This document shows, piece by piece, positions 52,730 through 60,772 of a stretch of 64,000 bases of DNA. This DNA is from Natrialba aegyptia DSM 13077 (GTDB lineage Archaea; Halobacteriota; Halobacteria; Halobacteriales; Natrialbaceae): contig NZ_AOIP01000015.1 of NCBI RefSeq assembly GCF_000337535.1, positions 275,112 to 339,111 of the forward strand. The letters run 5' to 3'. Within the stretch, counting starts at the first letter, position 1, and every line of letters begins with the position of its first letter. The notes under the pieces are model-generated. The model saw only the letters and a list, made by a program, of their open reading frames with translations, ran no database searches and had not been told where the DNA came from. The position numbers were made by a program, and so were the translations under genes.

Positions 52730-53293
52730 TCAGCGCACGTCCCGACGCATCGCGATTTCGAACCACGGACAGAGCCGGAGTTGGCGGTACCACTCTGGGT
52801 TCGCGTGTAGCCGTTCGTAGGGGACCCACAGCAGGCCGGCGACTTCCTCCTCGTTCGGCTCGAGTTCGCGATTGGAGAGGGTGAGTTTGAGGACGGCACA
52901 GACCTCGTGTTCGACGCCGGCGGTTTCGAAGTAGCGTTTGTACTCGAAGCGATCGGTCAGGCGCAGGTCGTCGTACTGGTCGGGGGTGATGCCGAGTTCT
53001 TCTTCGAGTCGCTGGCGAGTGGCCTCGACCTGGCTCTGGCCGTCGACGGGGTGGGAGGCGACGGTGCCGTCCCAGTAGGTGCCCCAGAGGCGTTTGTCGG
53101 GGGCGCGCTGGGCCAGCAGGACGTTGCCTTCGTCGTCGAAGACGAGGGCGGTAAACGCCCGGTGGCGAATGCCGTCGCCGGTGTGGGCCTCGAGTCGATT
53201 GACGAGTTCGAGTTCGGTGTCGTCGGCGTCGACGGCGATGACGTCTTGGCCGGCGTTTTCGTGCTGCAAGTCGTCGTCCCGCGGCGTAGTCAT
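52730..53293 (-). CDS. idi: NUDIX hydrolase, probable isopentenyl-diphosphate isomerase (type 1)
   Basis: The 187-residue protein starts MTTPRDDDLQHENAGQDVIA. HRAFTALVFDDEGNVLLAQR, KRLWGTYWDGTVASHPVDGQ, ATRQRLEEELGITPDQYDDL and VEHEVCAVLKLTLSNRELEP follow the order of type-1 IPP isomerase, which swaps IPP and DMAPP for archaeal lipid synthesis. In the E. coli enzyme the position after W is a conserved cysteine-containing segment; here it reads TVASHP, with Ala in place of the usual Cys. That could mean another NUDIX activity, so the gene symbol is probable rather than certain. Confidence 0.72.
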   Translation of the reverse strand: MTTPRDDDLQHENAGQDVIAVDADDTELELVNRLEAHTGDGIRHRAFTALVFDDEGNVLLAQRAPDKRLWGTYWDGTVASHPVDGQSQVEATRQRLEEELGITPDQYDDLRLTDRFEYKRYFETAGVEHEVCAVLKLTLSNRELEPNEEEVAGLLWVPYERLHANPEWYRQLRLCPWFEIAMRRDVR

Positions 53294-53703
53294 GTCTGCA
53301 TCATTGCAGAGGGTCGTGAAACCAGTATCGGCTTTTGGTCGCCTAGGAGCGACAGTAACGAACTTGAGTCGGAATTACACCGTCGGGATACGATCGGTGG
53401 CTCGTAGCGCGGAGAATCCTCGACTGGTTTCGGGAGACGCTAGTGACAGCGAACGATAGAGCAGGCCGAGTGAGGAGCGACCGATTCAGGAGAATCGCGT
53501 GCTGTACGGCGTGTGTACGCACAAAAGAGCAGCGTCTGCGCGGGCCGGATGTCGGCGGTTCACTCGACGAGTTCAGCCAGGTTCCGTACGGACGATTGGT
53601 TCCCGGCTTCGTTGTCTTCGAGGCGAATACCTTTCGGGATGTTCTCACAGCGGTACGTGACTGTCGTTCTCCCGTCCGTCTCTTCTACTGACTAAGATGA
53701 TTT
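53294..53703. other. Broken stretch with a possible gene fragment
   Basis: The 410 bases lie between the NUDIX gene and an IS630 remnant. On the minus strand 53560-53690 encodes a fragment with RTTVTYRCENIPKGIRLEDN followed by EAGNQSSVRNLAELVE and a stop, which has haloarchaeal character but lacks a start codon because a TAG precedes it. It may be the 3' remains of a gene disrupted near the transposase fragment. A plus-strand frame (53443-53691) is considered its shadow. Confidence 0.4.
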
Positions 53704-53912
53704 TTAGAAGCTAAGGAATTCCGGACACCACTTCTTAGCGAAGCTGATGCGTTGAGTTATTTGATCGAACGTGTCTTTAACGAGTTCCTTGAACTCGTCT
53801 TCATTCTCGACTATGCTCGGTGCCATCGTCCACTCTAGGTAGTCCCAGACTTTCCCAATTGGATTGAGATGAGGTGAGCTTGGTGGGAGAAAAACTAGGT
53901 CGATCCTGAGTT
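53704..53912 (-). pseudogene. IS630-family transposase, C-terminal remnant
   Basis: Reading on the minus strand, about 68 codons match the end of an IS630 DDE transposase: IDLVFLPPSSPHLNPIGKVW holds the PPxSPxLNPI region just before the last catalytic Glu, followed by DYLEWTMAPSIVENEDEFKE and KKWCPEFLSF, then TAA. The N-terminal and central parts are missing, and the upstream sequence changes character. It is dead. Confidence 0.78.
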
Positions 53913-54098
53913 GGTGAGTACGACGAGTTCACCGTTGGAGTCGGTGTCGCGGGTACGGGCCGAGTTGGGCGGTGGTGGTGTGGTTCCGATGGTGGTGGTA
54001 GTGGTGGACGGACCGCGGTGATCCGCTCGCACACCTCCGCCAACTCGGCTGGCCGCCGCGACCCGAGTGCAGGTGAACTGAACTCGGCGTGCGGTGGC

Positions 54099-54293
54099 TC
54101 AGTCGTCGGAGTCCGATTGTGAGCGCGTGCCGACGCGGGGGGCGACGCGACAGCCGCAGGGACCGGCGATGGCTTCGCCCGGCCCGATCATGGTCCGCTG
54201 GACGATGGGCGTGTTACAGCGGGGACAGCGCGGAAACGGGGTTTCTGAACCGTCCGTCGTGTCGCCGGGGTCCGCATTGTCGGGATCCGTCAT
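54099..54293 (-). CDS. Small cysteine-motif protein downstream of RNA copy 2
   Basis: From the ATG at 54293 the protein has 64 residues (MTDPDNADPGDTTDGSETPF). The core PRCPRCNTPIVQRTMIGPGE and then AGPCGC holds one CxxC pair and a CxC pair, a zinc-ribbon-like layout, and the Ser/Asp-rich tail is typical of haloarchaea. A GTG at 54434 would add a low-complexity Thr/Asp/Gly head of 47 residues. The first structured block, CPRCNTPI, recalls CYRCDRPI in the protein after RNA copy 1. The upstream RNA ends about 60-200 nt before the start, depending on the start chosen. Confidence 0.65.
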   Translation of the reverse strand: MTDPDNADPGDTTDGSETPFPRCPRCNTPIVQRTMIGPGEAIAGPCGCRVAPRVGTRSQSDSDD

Positions 54294-54495
54294 GGACACC
54301 TCCGACCCGAGGGATTCCGCGTCGTCCGTCTCGCCGGTATCAGTGCTAGCCGTGCTCGTCTCGTCCGTTCCGCCGGTGCCGTCGCTAGTCGCGTTGCGTG
54401 CGGCGTCACCGTCGTCGGTCACGCAGTCGAACACCTCGGCGCATTCCCGAGACCACCTGTAAGAGCCGCTGCTCGCTTGGGATACCGATCCGTCA

Positions 54496-54617
54496 GTCGT
54501 GCGGGATGTTTATATCCCGTGAGAATGTACGCAATCATGGCTTTGACCCTTGCGGGGTGGAAGCCACGTCTCGGATGCTCTAACATCCGGGACACTTTCA
54601 TGTCCGATGTGGCTTCC
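54496..54617 (-). ncRNA. Candidate structured RNA, copy 2
   Basis: This is the counterpart of the RNA at 2171-2315. The closing helix is GGAAGCCAC (54617-54609 on the minus strand) with GTGGCTTCC (54567-54559), 9 bp. Inside are P2 (GGACA/TGTCC, 54605-54590) and P3 (GGATG/CATCC, 54588-54573), then GAGAC (54572-54568). GCCATGATT follows about 17 nt after the helix, and P4 (CGGGAT/ATCCCG, 54519-54502) runs into CACGAC. P3 differs from copy 1 by an A-T to G-C exchange, P1 by a C-G to U-G exchange, and P2 and P4 have other bases that still pair. Such changes argue for selection on RNA shape. No protein frame is shared by both copies across this segment. Confidence 0.6.
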
Positions 54618-54642
54618 GTCCTAATTGTTAACTGGTAGTGAC

Positions 54643-54650
54643 TTATATCT
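54643..54650 (-). promoter_or_regulatory. TATA box of structured RNA copy 2
   Basis: AGATATAA on the minus strand is centred about 30 nt before the first helix of the RNA (54617). The spacing equals that in copy 1. Confidence 0.6.
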
Positions 54651-54740
54651 ACCGCTGAACGACGGGAAGGAGCGCCTGCTACTGGCCCCGTGGGACCCGG
54701 ACCACAGAACTCGACCGTCTGAACTGAACTCGGTGCTCGC

Positions 54741-55709
54741 CTACTGCGTCGGTTCGAGCGGCCACCCTTCGTCGGCGTCGGGGTTCTCTTGATAGCTCTC
54801 TCCGACGGCGACTTCGAGCGGCTGCGAGTTCACTTTGAGCCGTAGCGTCTCCGTTTCGAGCATTTCGCCGTCGAGACTGTATTCGATGGAGTCTTCGAGG
54901 CTTTCGACGGTGAGCGACGGCGTTCGTCGGCGGATGATGTGTGCGCTCTCGCGGTCGAACAGTCCTTCGAGGGCGGCGTCGCCGACCAATCGACCCGGCG
55001 AGGCGTCTTCGACGATCGTGACCTCGAAGAGTTCGTCTTCGACGTGTGCCTGTGCGGTGCGCGTGCCGGTGAATCGGCGGCAGTTGCCGATGAGGACGAA
55101 CATCGCGTCGCCGGTCCAGGACTGGGCAGCCTCGCCGTTCGGTCCCTCGGCCGTTTCGACCCGCAGCGAGAGCGAGTCGAAGTCCGCGACCGTCGCGACG
55201 GTGTTTTTGACGTACGCGAGGACGCCGAGCGCCCGTTTGCCGTCCGGCGTCGTCTCGCTGCTGGCTTCGGCGGTCACACCGCCGACGCAGGAGTTGACGA
55301 ACGCGCGGTCGTTCGCGACGCCGAGGTCGATCCGTCGTCGTCGGCCGGTTTCGAGCACCTCGAAACTGTGTTCGAGGTCAGTGATGCCGATGTTCGTCGC
55401 GAAGTTGTTGCCGGTGCCGGCGGGAACGACGGCGAGCGTCGTCGTCTCGAGTTCGTCCGCGGCCGCGATCCCGTTGACGACTTCGTTGACGGTTCCGTCG
55501 CCGCCGGCGGCGGCGATCAGGTTCGCCTCGGGTGCGGCGTCGCGGGCGAACCGCATCGCATCCCCGGCTTCCTCGGTCTGTCGGACCGTCAACCCGTAGT
55601 CGGCCGCCAGTTCGACGATATCGTCGACGTGATCCTGGCTGCCGCTGACGGGATTGAGAACGAGGACGCGGCGGGGATCGCTGTCGCTGTCTCGGCCCTC
55701 CGAGTGCAT
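54741..55709 (-). CDS. Diacylglycerol kinase family (YegS/DgkB-like) lipid kinase
   Basis: From the ATG at 55709 the protein has 322 residues. RRVLVLNPVSGSQDHVDDIV is the N-terminal NP-x-SG motif, and LIAAAGGDGTVNEVVNGIAA is the GGDGT nucleotide site. AVVPAGTGNNFATNIGITDL holds the PxGTxN motif, and RIDLGVANDRAFVNSCVGGV leads to the second domain. The C-terminal EYSLDGEMLETETLRLKVNS holds the DGE motif. It phosphorylates a membrane lipid, with archaeal lipid or diacylglycerol-like substrates unproven. The longer frame to 55907 overlaps the divergent PHP gene and is rejected. Confidence 0.9.
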   Translation of the reverse strand: MHSEGRDSDSDPRRVLVLNPVSGSQDHVDDIVELAADYGLTVRQTEEAGDAMRFARDAAPEANLIAAAGGDGTVNEVVNGIAAADELETTTLAVVPAGTGNNFATNIGITDLEHSFEVLETGRRRRIDLGVANDRAFVNSCVGGVTAEASSETTPDGKRALGVLAYVKNTVATVADFDSLSLRVETAEGPNGEAAQSWTGDAMFVLIGNCRRFTGTRTAQAHVEDELFEVTIVEDASPGRLVGDAALEGLFDRESAHIIRRRTPSLTVESLEDSIEYSLDGEMLETETLRLKVNSQPLEVAVGESYQENPDADEGWPLEPTQ

Positions 55710-55763
55710 ACCCCACCGTATGCCGGCCGAGCGCAAAAGGGTCTGGCCGGCGTTTGCCTTCGT

Positions 55764-56480
55764 GTGTATCTCGTCGATCTTCACGCGCACACGCGATTCT
55801 TTCACGGTCACCGGTCCCTCGGCGATCGATTCGATCCGCTTGGTGCACGAGTGCTCACCGAAATAGCAGCGAGGCGCGGCCTCGACGGGGTTGCGACGAC
55901 GAATCACGACTACTACACCGACCTAAACCCCGCCGCGGACGTGGTCACCCTGCCCGGAATCGAGATCACGACCGATCGCGGTCACGTCCTCGTCGTCGGT
56001 CCCGATCCGCCGGCGGAGACGAAACCGGGGGCGCTGTCCCCGGCGGAGGCGGTCGCGCTGGCCCACGATCACGACTGCGCCGCGATCGTCGCACACCCGT
56101 TTCGAAACAGCACCGTCCGCGAACTCACGGACGTTCCCTTCGACGCGATCGAGGTCAACGGCAAACACCCGCGGTCGCGTCCGCTGGTCGAGAAGTTGGC
56201 GTCGGAACGCAACCTGCCGCTCGTCGGCGGTAGCGACGCCCACTATCCGTTCGAGGTCGGACGAGCGTACACGACCATCGAGAGTGAGCGGCTCACGCCC
56301 GAGGCGGTCGTCGAAGCGATTCGAGACGGTCGCGTCGAGGCCCAGGTCTCCCGGTCGACGCTGGATGAGGTGGTGCGACGCGGGTACCGGGCCATCCACC
56401 GCCGCAAGCGCGTCATCGACGCGATCGAGCGGCCGACGCCGGGAGTCGGAACGCCACCGGGTGAGGAGTCGACGGAGTAA
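55764..56480 (+). CDS. PHP domain phosphoesterase
   Basis: From the GTG at 55764 the protein has 238 residues. MYLVDLHAHTRFFHGHRSLG carries the HxH metal motif, ARRGLDGVATTNHDYY the third His region, LPGIEITTDRGHVLVVG the Glu, AIVAHPFRNSTV a further His, and VGGSDAHYPFEVGRAYTTIE the SDAH motif. Such PHP proteins hydrolyse phosphoesters with a trinuclear metal site, and stand-alone members include tyrosine phosphatases and histidinol phosphatase-like enzymes. The gene is divergent from the lipid kinase with 54 bp between starts, so the two share a promoter region. Confidence 0.86.
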   Translation: MYLVDLHAHTRFFHGHRSLGDRFDPLGARVLTEIAARRGLDGVATTNHDYYTDLNPAADVVTLPGIEITTDRGHVLVVGPDPPAETKPGALSPAEAVALAHDHDCAAIVAHPFRNSTVRELTDVPFDAIEVNGKHPRSRPLVEKLASERNLPLVGGSDAHYPFEVGRAYTTIESERLTPEAVVEAIRDGRVEAQVSRSTLDEVVRRGYRAIHRRKRVIDAIERPTPGVGTPPGEESTE

Positions 56481-56553
56481 GCCGTCTCCTTACCGCACTC
56501 GAAATCCGCTCGAACGGTGACCGGACGCCGATTGAACGCCAATCAAACGCCGA

Positions 56554-56967
56554 TCAGCCGGGCTGTTCGTCGAGGATCAGCCGCGTCTTCGTGTTGACGA
56601 CCTCCTCCTGATCGCGCGCTTTCGTAATGAGATCGTTCACGCCGCGCGTGTCCGCGGCGTCGACGACGAGGACGACGTCCTGCTCGCCCGAAACCATCCA
56701 GACGAAGTCGACCTCCTCCCACTCCGCCATGCGCTCCGAGACGCCTTTCGTATCCACGTCGACCGCGACGCTGATCTCGATCATCGCCTTGACGTTGCCC
56801 GTCCGGGTCGAGATCGTAAACCGTTCGATCACCTCGTCGTCCATCATCCGCTCGACGCGATTGCGAACCGTCCCCTCGCTCGTCCCGACCTCGTCCGCAA
56901 TTTCCGTGTAGGGAGTTCGGGAGTCCCGTCGCAGCACGTCGAGGATCGCTCGATCGAGTTCGTCCAT
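56554..56967 (-). CDS. Lrp/AsnC family transcriptional regulator
   Basis: The 137-residue protein starts MDELDRAILDVLRRDSRTPY. The winged helix covers residues 1-55 (TEIADEVGTSEGTVRNRVER is the recognition helix region). The AsnC/RAM sensing domain follows (AMIEISVAVDVDTKGVSERM, VDFVWMVSGEQDVVLVVDAA, TRGVNDLITKARDQEEVVNT). Archaeal Lrp proteins bind palindromes as dimers or octamers in response to amino acids. It is divergent from carA, and a perfect 15-bp palindrome sits between them, so autoregulation and control of carA are likely. Confidence 0.9.
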   Translation of the reverse strand: MDELDRAILDVLRRDSRTPYTEIADEVGTSEGTVRNRVERMMDDEVIERFTISTRTGNVKAMIEISVAVDVDTKGVSERMAEWEEVDFVWMVSGEQDVVLVVDAADTRGVNDLITKARDQEEVVNTKTRLILDEQPG

Positions 56968-57003
56968 GGAGATCCGTGACTACGGACGAGTGGCACTTAC
57001 CGA

Positions 57004-57018
57004 TTACGAAATTCGTAA
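57004..57018. promoter_or_regulatory. Lrp-type palindrome between lrp and carA
   Basis: TTACGAAATTCGTAA is a perfect inversion around a central A. A further half, TTCGTAA, recurs at 57064-57070 and runs into the carA start codon. Two such sites about 50 bp apart, on both sides of the carA promoter, fit cooperative binding by the adjacent Lrp-like protein; the binding itself is inferred. Confidence 0.6.
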
Positions 57019-57069
57019 CTGAGTTTCGAAGACAACACTTATGCCGGTGTATCCAATACGTAGTTCGTA

Positions 57070-58146
57070 ATGACAGCAGCCTACGTTGCACTGGAGGGCG
57101 GACACGTACTCGAGGGACGTGGTCGCGCTTCGGGAACGGCTCGCGGCGAGCTGGTTTTCACAACGGCTTACACCGGCTACGAAGAGAGCCTGACCGATCC
57201 GTCCTACGAGGAACAGATTCTTACCTTTTCCTACCCGCTGATCGGCAACTACGGCGTCCGAACGGAACGGTTCGAGGACGATCGCGTCCACCCCCGCGCC
57301 GTGCTCGCAAAGGAACTCACCGACGACGTCGCCGACTGGCTCGAGAGCGAAGGCGTTCCCGCGGTCGACCACCTCGACACGCGAGACGTCGTCACCGACA
57401 TCCGCGACGGCGGCGCGATGAAATGCGGCATCGCCGTCGGCGAGGACGCCACCGAGGAAGACGCCCTGGCTGAACTCGAGGCCTGCAAGGCCATGAGCGA
57501 CCACACCGACATCGGCGCGCAGGTCAGCGTCGACGACCACACCGTCTACGGCGCGGATAACGACGGCGAAACCGTCGCCCTCGTCGACTGCGGCGCGAAG
57601 GGCTCGATCGTCGACTCGCTGCTCGACCGCAACGCGACGGTTCACGTCCTCCCCTACGATGTGAGTACAGCCGATGTCGAGGCCCTCGACCCCGATATCC
57701 TGTTCATCTCGAACGGCCCCGGCGACCCCGCCAACTACGAGCAGGCAATTGAACTCGTCGAGGCGTTCGTCGAGGATACGCCCGTTGCGGGTATCTGCCT
57801 CGGCCAGCAGATCGTCGCGGAGGCACTCGGCGGCACGACGGCCAAGATGAACTTCGGTCACCGCGGCGTTAACCAGCCCGTCCTCGACCTCGAATCGGGA
57901 CAGGTCGTCATGACGACCCAGAACCACGGCTACACCGTCGACGAACCCGGCGACTACCTCGAAGTCACGCAGATCAACGTCAACGACGACACCCCGGAGG
58001 GACTCGACGGCGTCGAACACGACATCATCACCCGTCAGTACCACCCCGAGGCCAATCCCGGGCCGGAAGACACCCTCGAGTTCTTCGATAGCGTCCTCGG
58101 CATGGCCGAGAAAACGGATCAGCGAGCGGTTCCGGCGGACGACTGA
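57070..58146 (+). CDS. carA: Carbamoyl-phosphate synthase small subunit (glutaminase)
   Basis: The 358-residue subunit delivers ammonia from glutamine to CarB for arginine and pyrimidine synthesis. The N-terminal domain has GELVFTTAYTGYEESLTDPS and YEEQILTFSYPLIGNYGV. The glutaminase has SNGPGDPANYEQAIELVEAF, the nucleophile Cys in VAGICLGQQIVAEALGG, the oxyanion segment MNFGHRGVNQPV, and His-Glu in YHPEANPGPEDTLEFF. carB is not next to it in this window. The ATG at 57070 overlaps an inverted-repeat half site, and only about 35 nt separate it from a TATA-like ACTTATG. Confidence 0.95.
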   Translation: MTAAYVALEGGHVLEGRGRASGTARGELVFTTAYTGYEESLTDPSYEEQILTFSYPLIGNYGVRTERFEDDRVHPRAVLAKELTDDVADWLESEGVPAVDHLDTRDVVTDIRDGGAMKCGIAVGEDATEEDALAELEACKAMSDHTDIGAQVSVDDHTVYGADNDGETVALVDCGAKGSIVDSLLDRNATVHVLPYDVSTADVEALDPDILFISNGPGDPANYEQAIELVEAFVEDTPVAGICLGQQIVAEALGGTTAKMNFGHRGVNQPVLDLESGQVVMTTQNHGYTVDEPGDYLEVTQINVNDDTPEGLDGVEHDIITRQYHPEANPGPEDTLEFFDSVLGMAEKTDQRAVPADD

Positions 58147-58225
58147 GTCGAATTCGTTTTGCGTGGTCTCCGGAAGCGATCGTGACTCCAACGGGAACGG
58201 ACAACCGACGCCGACCGAGGGCCGT

Positions 58226-59350
58226 TCACTCCGTCGTCTCCTCGTAGGTGCCCTCGTACGCGGTGAGCAGATTCTCGGTGCGGAGGGTGACCGTGAACCA
58301 CTCCGTATCGATGGGATCGCCCGCATCGGGGTCCGCGTCGACACCCGCCCGTAGTCGGCCGTCCCGGACGGAGAGGGACAGCGTCTCCCCGGGTTCGAAC
58401 GCCTCGTCCAGGCTCGCTCCGCGATAGTTCTCGCCGATCGCAGACAGCGAGACCGTCGACCCTTCGGGTATCGGATCGCCGGCTTCCATCGCGAGTTCGA
58501 TGATTTCTCCGCCGTCAGTCGAAATCGACACCACGGGGGCTTTCTCGAATCCCTCGTCGACCCACTCCGGTCTCTCGAGTTCGGTCTCGCCGACGCTCGA
58601 GAACGATGTTTCCACCGCAATCGTTTCGGTAGCGCCGGCCGATGTCCCCTCCAACTCGTACGCGTAGCGCTCGATGCCGTCGTCGGAGACGGAGACCGTT
58701 GCGACGAACTCGTCGTACTCGTCCGCCGGATTCATCCGCTCGAGAGCGTCGCTCATCTCCGACCCTTCGTAGGTGACGACCGTCGTCCCGTCGGACTCCT
58801 CGACGTCGATCAAGTCGTACTCCGAAACTCGCAGTACGGCTTCCAATTCCCGCCGAATGCTCCGTTCGTTCGTCGAGGGAGCTGTCGGTCCGTTCGCGAT
58901 CCGGTACCGGTCGCCTCCGTCGAAGGTCTGGCGGACGAGCGTTTCGTTCGCCGATTCCGTGAAGAGCCAGGTTTCCTCCGTCGACGATTCGTGTCGGAGC
59001 CTCGTTTTCTGTACCTTTCGCTCGCCGTCGACGGCGAGCGCGATCGACTCTTCGAACGTTCTGGCGTCGGTGCTGATCGTCTCGGACGTGTCGACCGTGT
59101 ACGAACCGTCTTCGAGAATCGCCGCCTGTCGAGACGCGAGTTCGTCGGCATCGAATCCGGTTTCGCCGGTTCCGTCAGGGTAGTCGATGGTCCCGTCCGT
59201 TTCGTTTGCGGCCGTCTCTCCCTCTGCTGCCGCTCCGTCGGCGCCGTCGCCGGTGTCGGTGTCGGTGCTGCCGCCGTCGAGGACGCCCGCACACCCCGCG
59301 GTCGTTGCCAGTATCGCAACGGCGAGTACGATAACTAGTGACTTTTTCAC
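58226..59350 (-). CDS. DUF7537-like lipoprotein
   Basis: The 374-residue protein starts with MKKSLVIVLAVAILATTAGC, a Sec-type signal (no twin arginine) with a lipobox Cys at about residue 20, unlike the Tat signals of its neighbours. An acidic, Gly/Thr-rich linker follows. The body looks like a LolA/outer-lipoprotein-sorting-type fold: LEDGSYTVDTSETISTDART, ESSTEETWLFTESANETLVR and YEGSEMSDALERMNPADEYD. The resemblance to DUF7537 lipoproteins of haloarchaea is from memory. No enzymatic motif is seen; a cell-surface role is inferred. Confidence 0.78.
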   Translation of the reverse strand: MKKSLVIVLAVAILATTAGCAGVLDGGSTDTDTGDGADGAAAEGETAANETDGTIDYPDGTGETGFDADELASRQAAILEDGSYTVDTSETISTDARTFEESIALAVDGERKVQKTRLRHESSTEETWLFTESANETLVRQTFDGGDRYRIANGPTAPSTNERSIRRELEAVLRVSEYDLIDVEESDGTTVVTYEGSEMSDALERMNPADEYDEFVATVSVSDDGIERYAYELEGTSAGATETIAVETSFSSVGETELERPEWVDEGFEKAPVVSISTDGGEIIELAMEAGDPIPEGSTVSLSAIGENYRGASLDEAFEPGETLSLSVRDGRLRAGVDADPDAGDPIDTEWFTVTLRTENLLTAYEGTYEETTE

Positions 59351-59536
59351 GGCGTAATTATTCGATCCTCCGGTTATGACACTACCGGATAGAGGGCGAC
59401 ACGAGGACGATCACGCCGTACTCGGAACGGCACTCCGTATCAGAACTCGTCGGTCTCGATCTCCGCGGCCCGCTCGCGGATCACTTCGCCGTCGAGTGCG
59501 GCGGCGAGACGCTGATATCCAACGCGGATTCGCCCA

Positions 59537-60733
59537 TTAGAACTCCCCGCGGACGATCGTCGCGACGCGCTCGCGGTCGAACAGCCGTTCGTCCTCGGGG
59601 ATATCCGGGTACGGTGTCCCGGGCTCGTAGCCGGGCCAAGCACCGAACTCGTCGGGATAGAGCTGCTTGGCCGCCATCTCGAGTTGGAAGAGATTCATGA
59701 GCGGTCCCTGGTATCGCATGCCGCCGGCGACGACGCGGTCGTTTTGCACCGCCGTCAGGTCGCTTCCGACGGGATGGCTTTCGAGTTCGTCGCGGATGTT
59801 GTCGATGCTGTACTGGGAGGTGATTCCCCAGAGGTGTAAGATAACGTCGGGATCGACGTCGAGCATCGTCTCGTAGTCGACGGTACCCCAGTCGCCCGAC
59901 CAGGAGCGGTCGGCGAGCGCGTCGTTGGCGGCGAGCGGACGCGTATCCGCCTGCCAGTAGCCGGGTGCGTTGAGGTGGTAGGTATAGAACTGGCCGTCGC
60001 CGAGCGTGACGCGGGCGGCGGTCGGGCGCTCGTCTTCCGGCGGAAGGTTCGACGCGATGTGATCGTGCAGTTCGTCGTACACTGCTTTGAGTTCCGCGTA
60101 GCGCTCGCGCTCTTGGAACACGTCCGCAACACGGTCGAACAGTTCCCAGAGCGTGTAGAACTCGTACTGGTCGGCGTAGGCGTCCGCGGGATCGCTGTGG
60201 ACGCCGCTGTGGAAGTTGCCGATCCACGGCCCGACGGTCGAGGCGATGTCGTCGATGTCGTCCTCGGTCCAGTCGTCGTGTTTCAGGACGTAGGACGGGT
60301 CCAGAAAGTGAACGTCGCTGTCGAGTTCGTATAGCTGTTCCTTCCGGAGGCCGCCCTCGAGCGGGTTCGGGAGGCCCTCCCAGTCGAAGGAGACGCCGGG
60401 GAGGTGGTCGTAGAACTTGTTCATCGTCGTGCCGGACATCTCGGTGGAAAACAGCGTGGTGACGGCATCGCCGTGGCCGAGTGCGACGGCCATGTCGGCG
60501 TACTGCGGGAAGGCGACGAAGACTCGTTCGGGGACGGCGTCGAACGAAACGTCACCCACCGGTTGCAACGTTGCGGTGTGACCGTCGCCGTTCGAGTGGC
60601 CGTTCCCGGCCGGATCGTCTCCGCCGGAGATGCAACCGGCGAGCACCGCGCCGCCGAACGCCGTACTCGCGGCGACGAATCGGCGGCGGCTCCGGTCGAC
60701 CCCCACCCGTCCAGTGACACTTCGGTCGTCCAT
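59537..60733 (-). CDS. Iron/siderophore-type ABC solute-binding lipoprotein
   Basis: The 398-residue protein has a Tat signal (DRSRRRFVAASTAFGGAVLA) and an LAGC lipobox. The type III binding fold is indicated by VSFDAVPERVFVAFPQYADM, an inter-domain helix region, DPDVILHLWGITSQYSIDNI, and RVVAGGMRYQGPLMNLFQLE. Homologues bind ferric siderophores, cobalamin or haem. Two palindromes of the DtxR/IdeR iron-box type lie directly upstream, the nearer one 5 bp before the ATG, so iron is the likely cue. No permease or ATPase gene is adjacent. Confidence 0.87.
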   Translation of the reverse strand: MDDRSVTGRVGVDRSRRRFVAASTAFGGAVLAGCISGGDDPAGNGHSNGDGHTATLQPVGDVSFDAVPERVFVAFPQYADMAVALGHGDAVTTLFSTEMSGTTMNKFYDHLPGVSFDWEGLPNPLEGGLRKEQLYELDSDVHFLDPSYVLKHDDWTEDDIDDIASTVGPWIGNFHSGVHSDPADAYADQYEFYTLWELFDRVADVFQERERYAELKAVYDELHDHIASNLPPEDERPTAARVTLGDGQFYTYHLNAPGYWQADTRPLAANDALADRSWSGDWGTVDYETMLDVDPDVILHLWGITSQYSIDNIRDELESHPVGSDLTAVQNDRVVAGGMRYQGPLMNLFQLEMAAKQLYPDEFGAWPGYEPGTPYPDIPEDERLFDRERVATIVRGEF

Positions 60734-60738
60734 ACGGT

Positions 60739-60752
60739 TTAGGCCGGCCTAA
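60739..60752. promoter_or_regulatory. Iron-box-like palindrome, site 1
   Basis: TTAGGCCGGCCTAA is a perfect 14-bp palindrome with the TTAGG/CCTAA arms known from DtxR/SirR/IdeR-type sites. It begins 6 bp before the start codon of the binding-protein gene on the opposite strand, where a bound repressor would block initiation. Confidence 0.7.
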
Positions 60753-60772
60753 TCAGTCAAAAACGATTCGAT

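Noticed and set aside
54419-54601. 60-codon minus-strand frame over RNA copy 2
   Set aside because: It shares only a short peptide with a shadow frame of copy 1, and the similarity is better explained by the conserved RNA helices.
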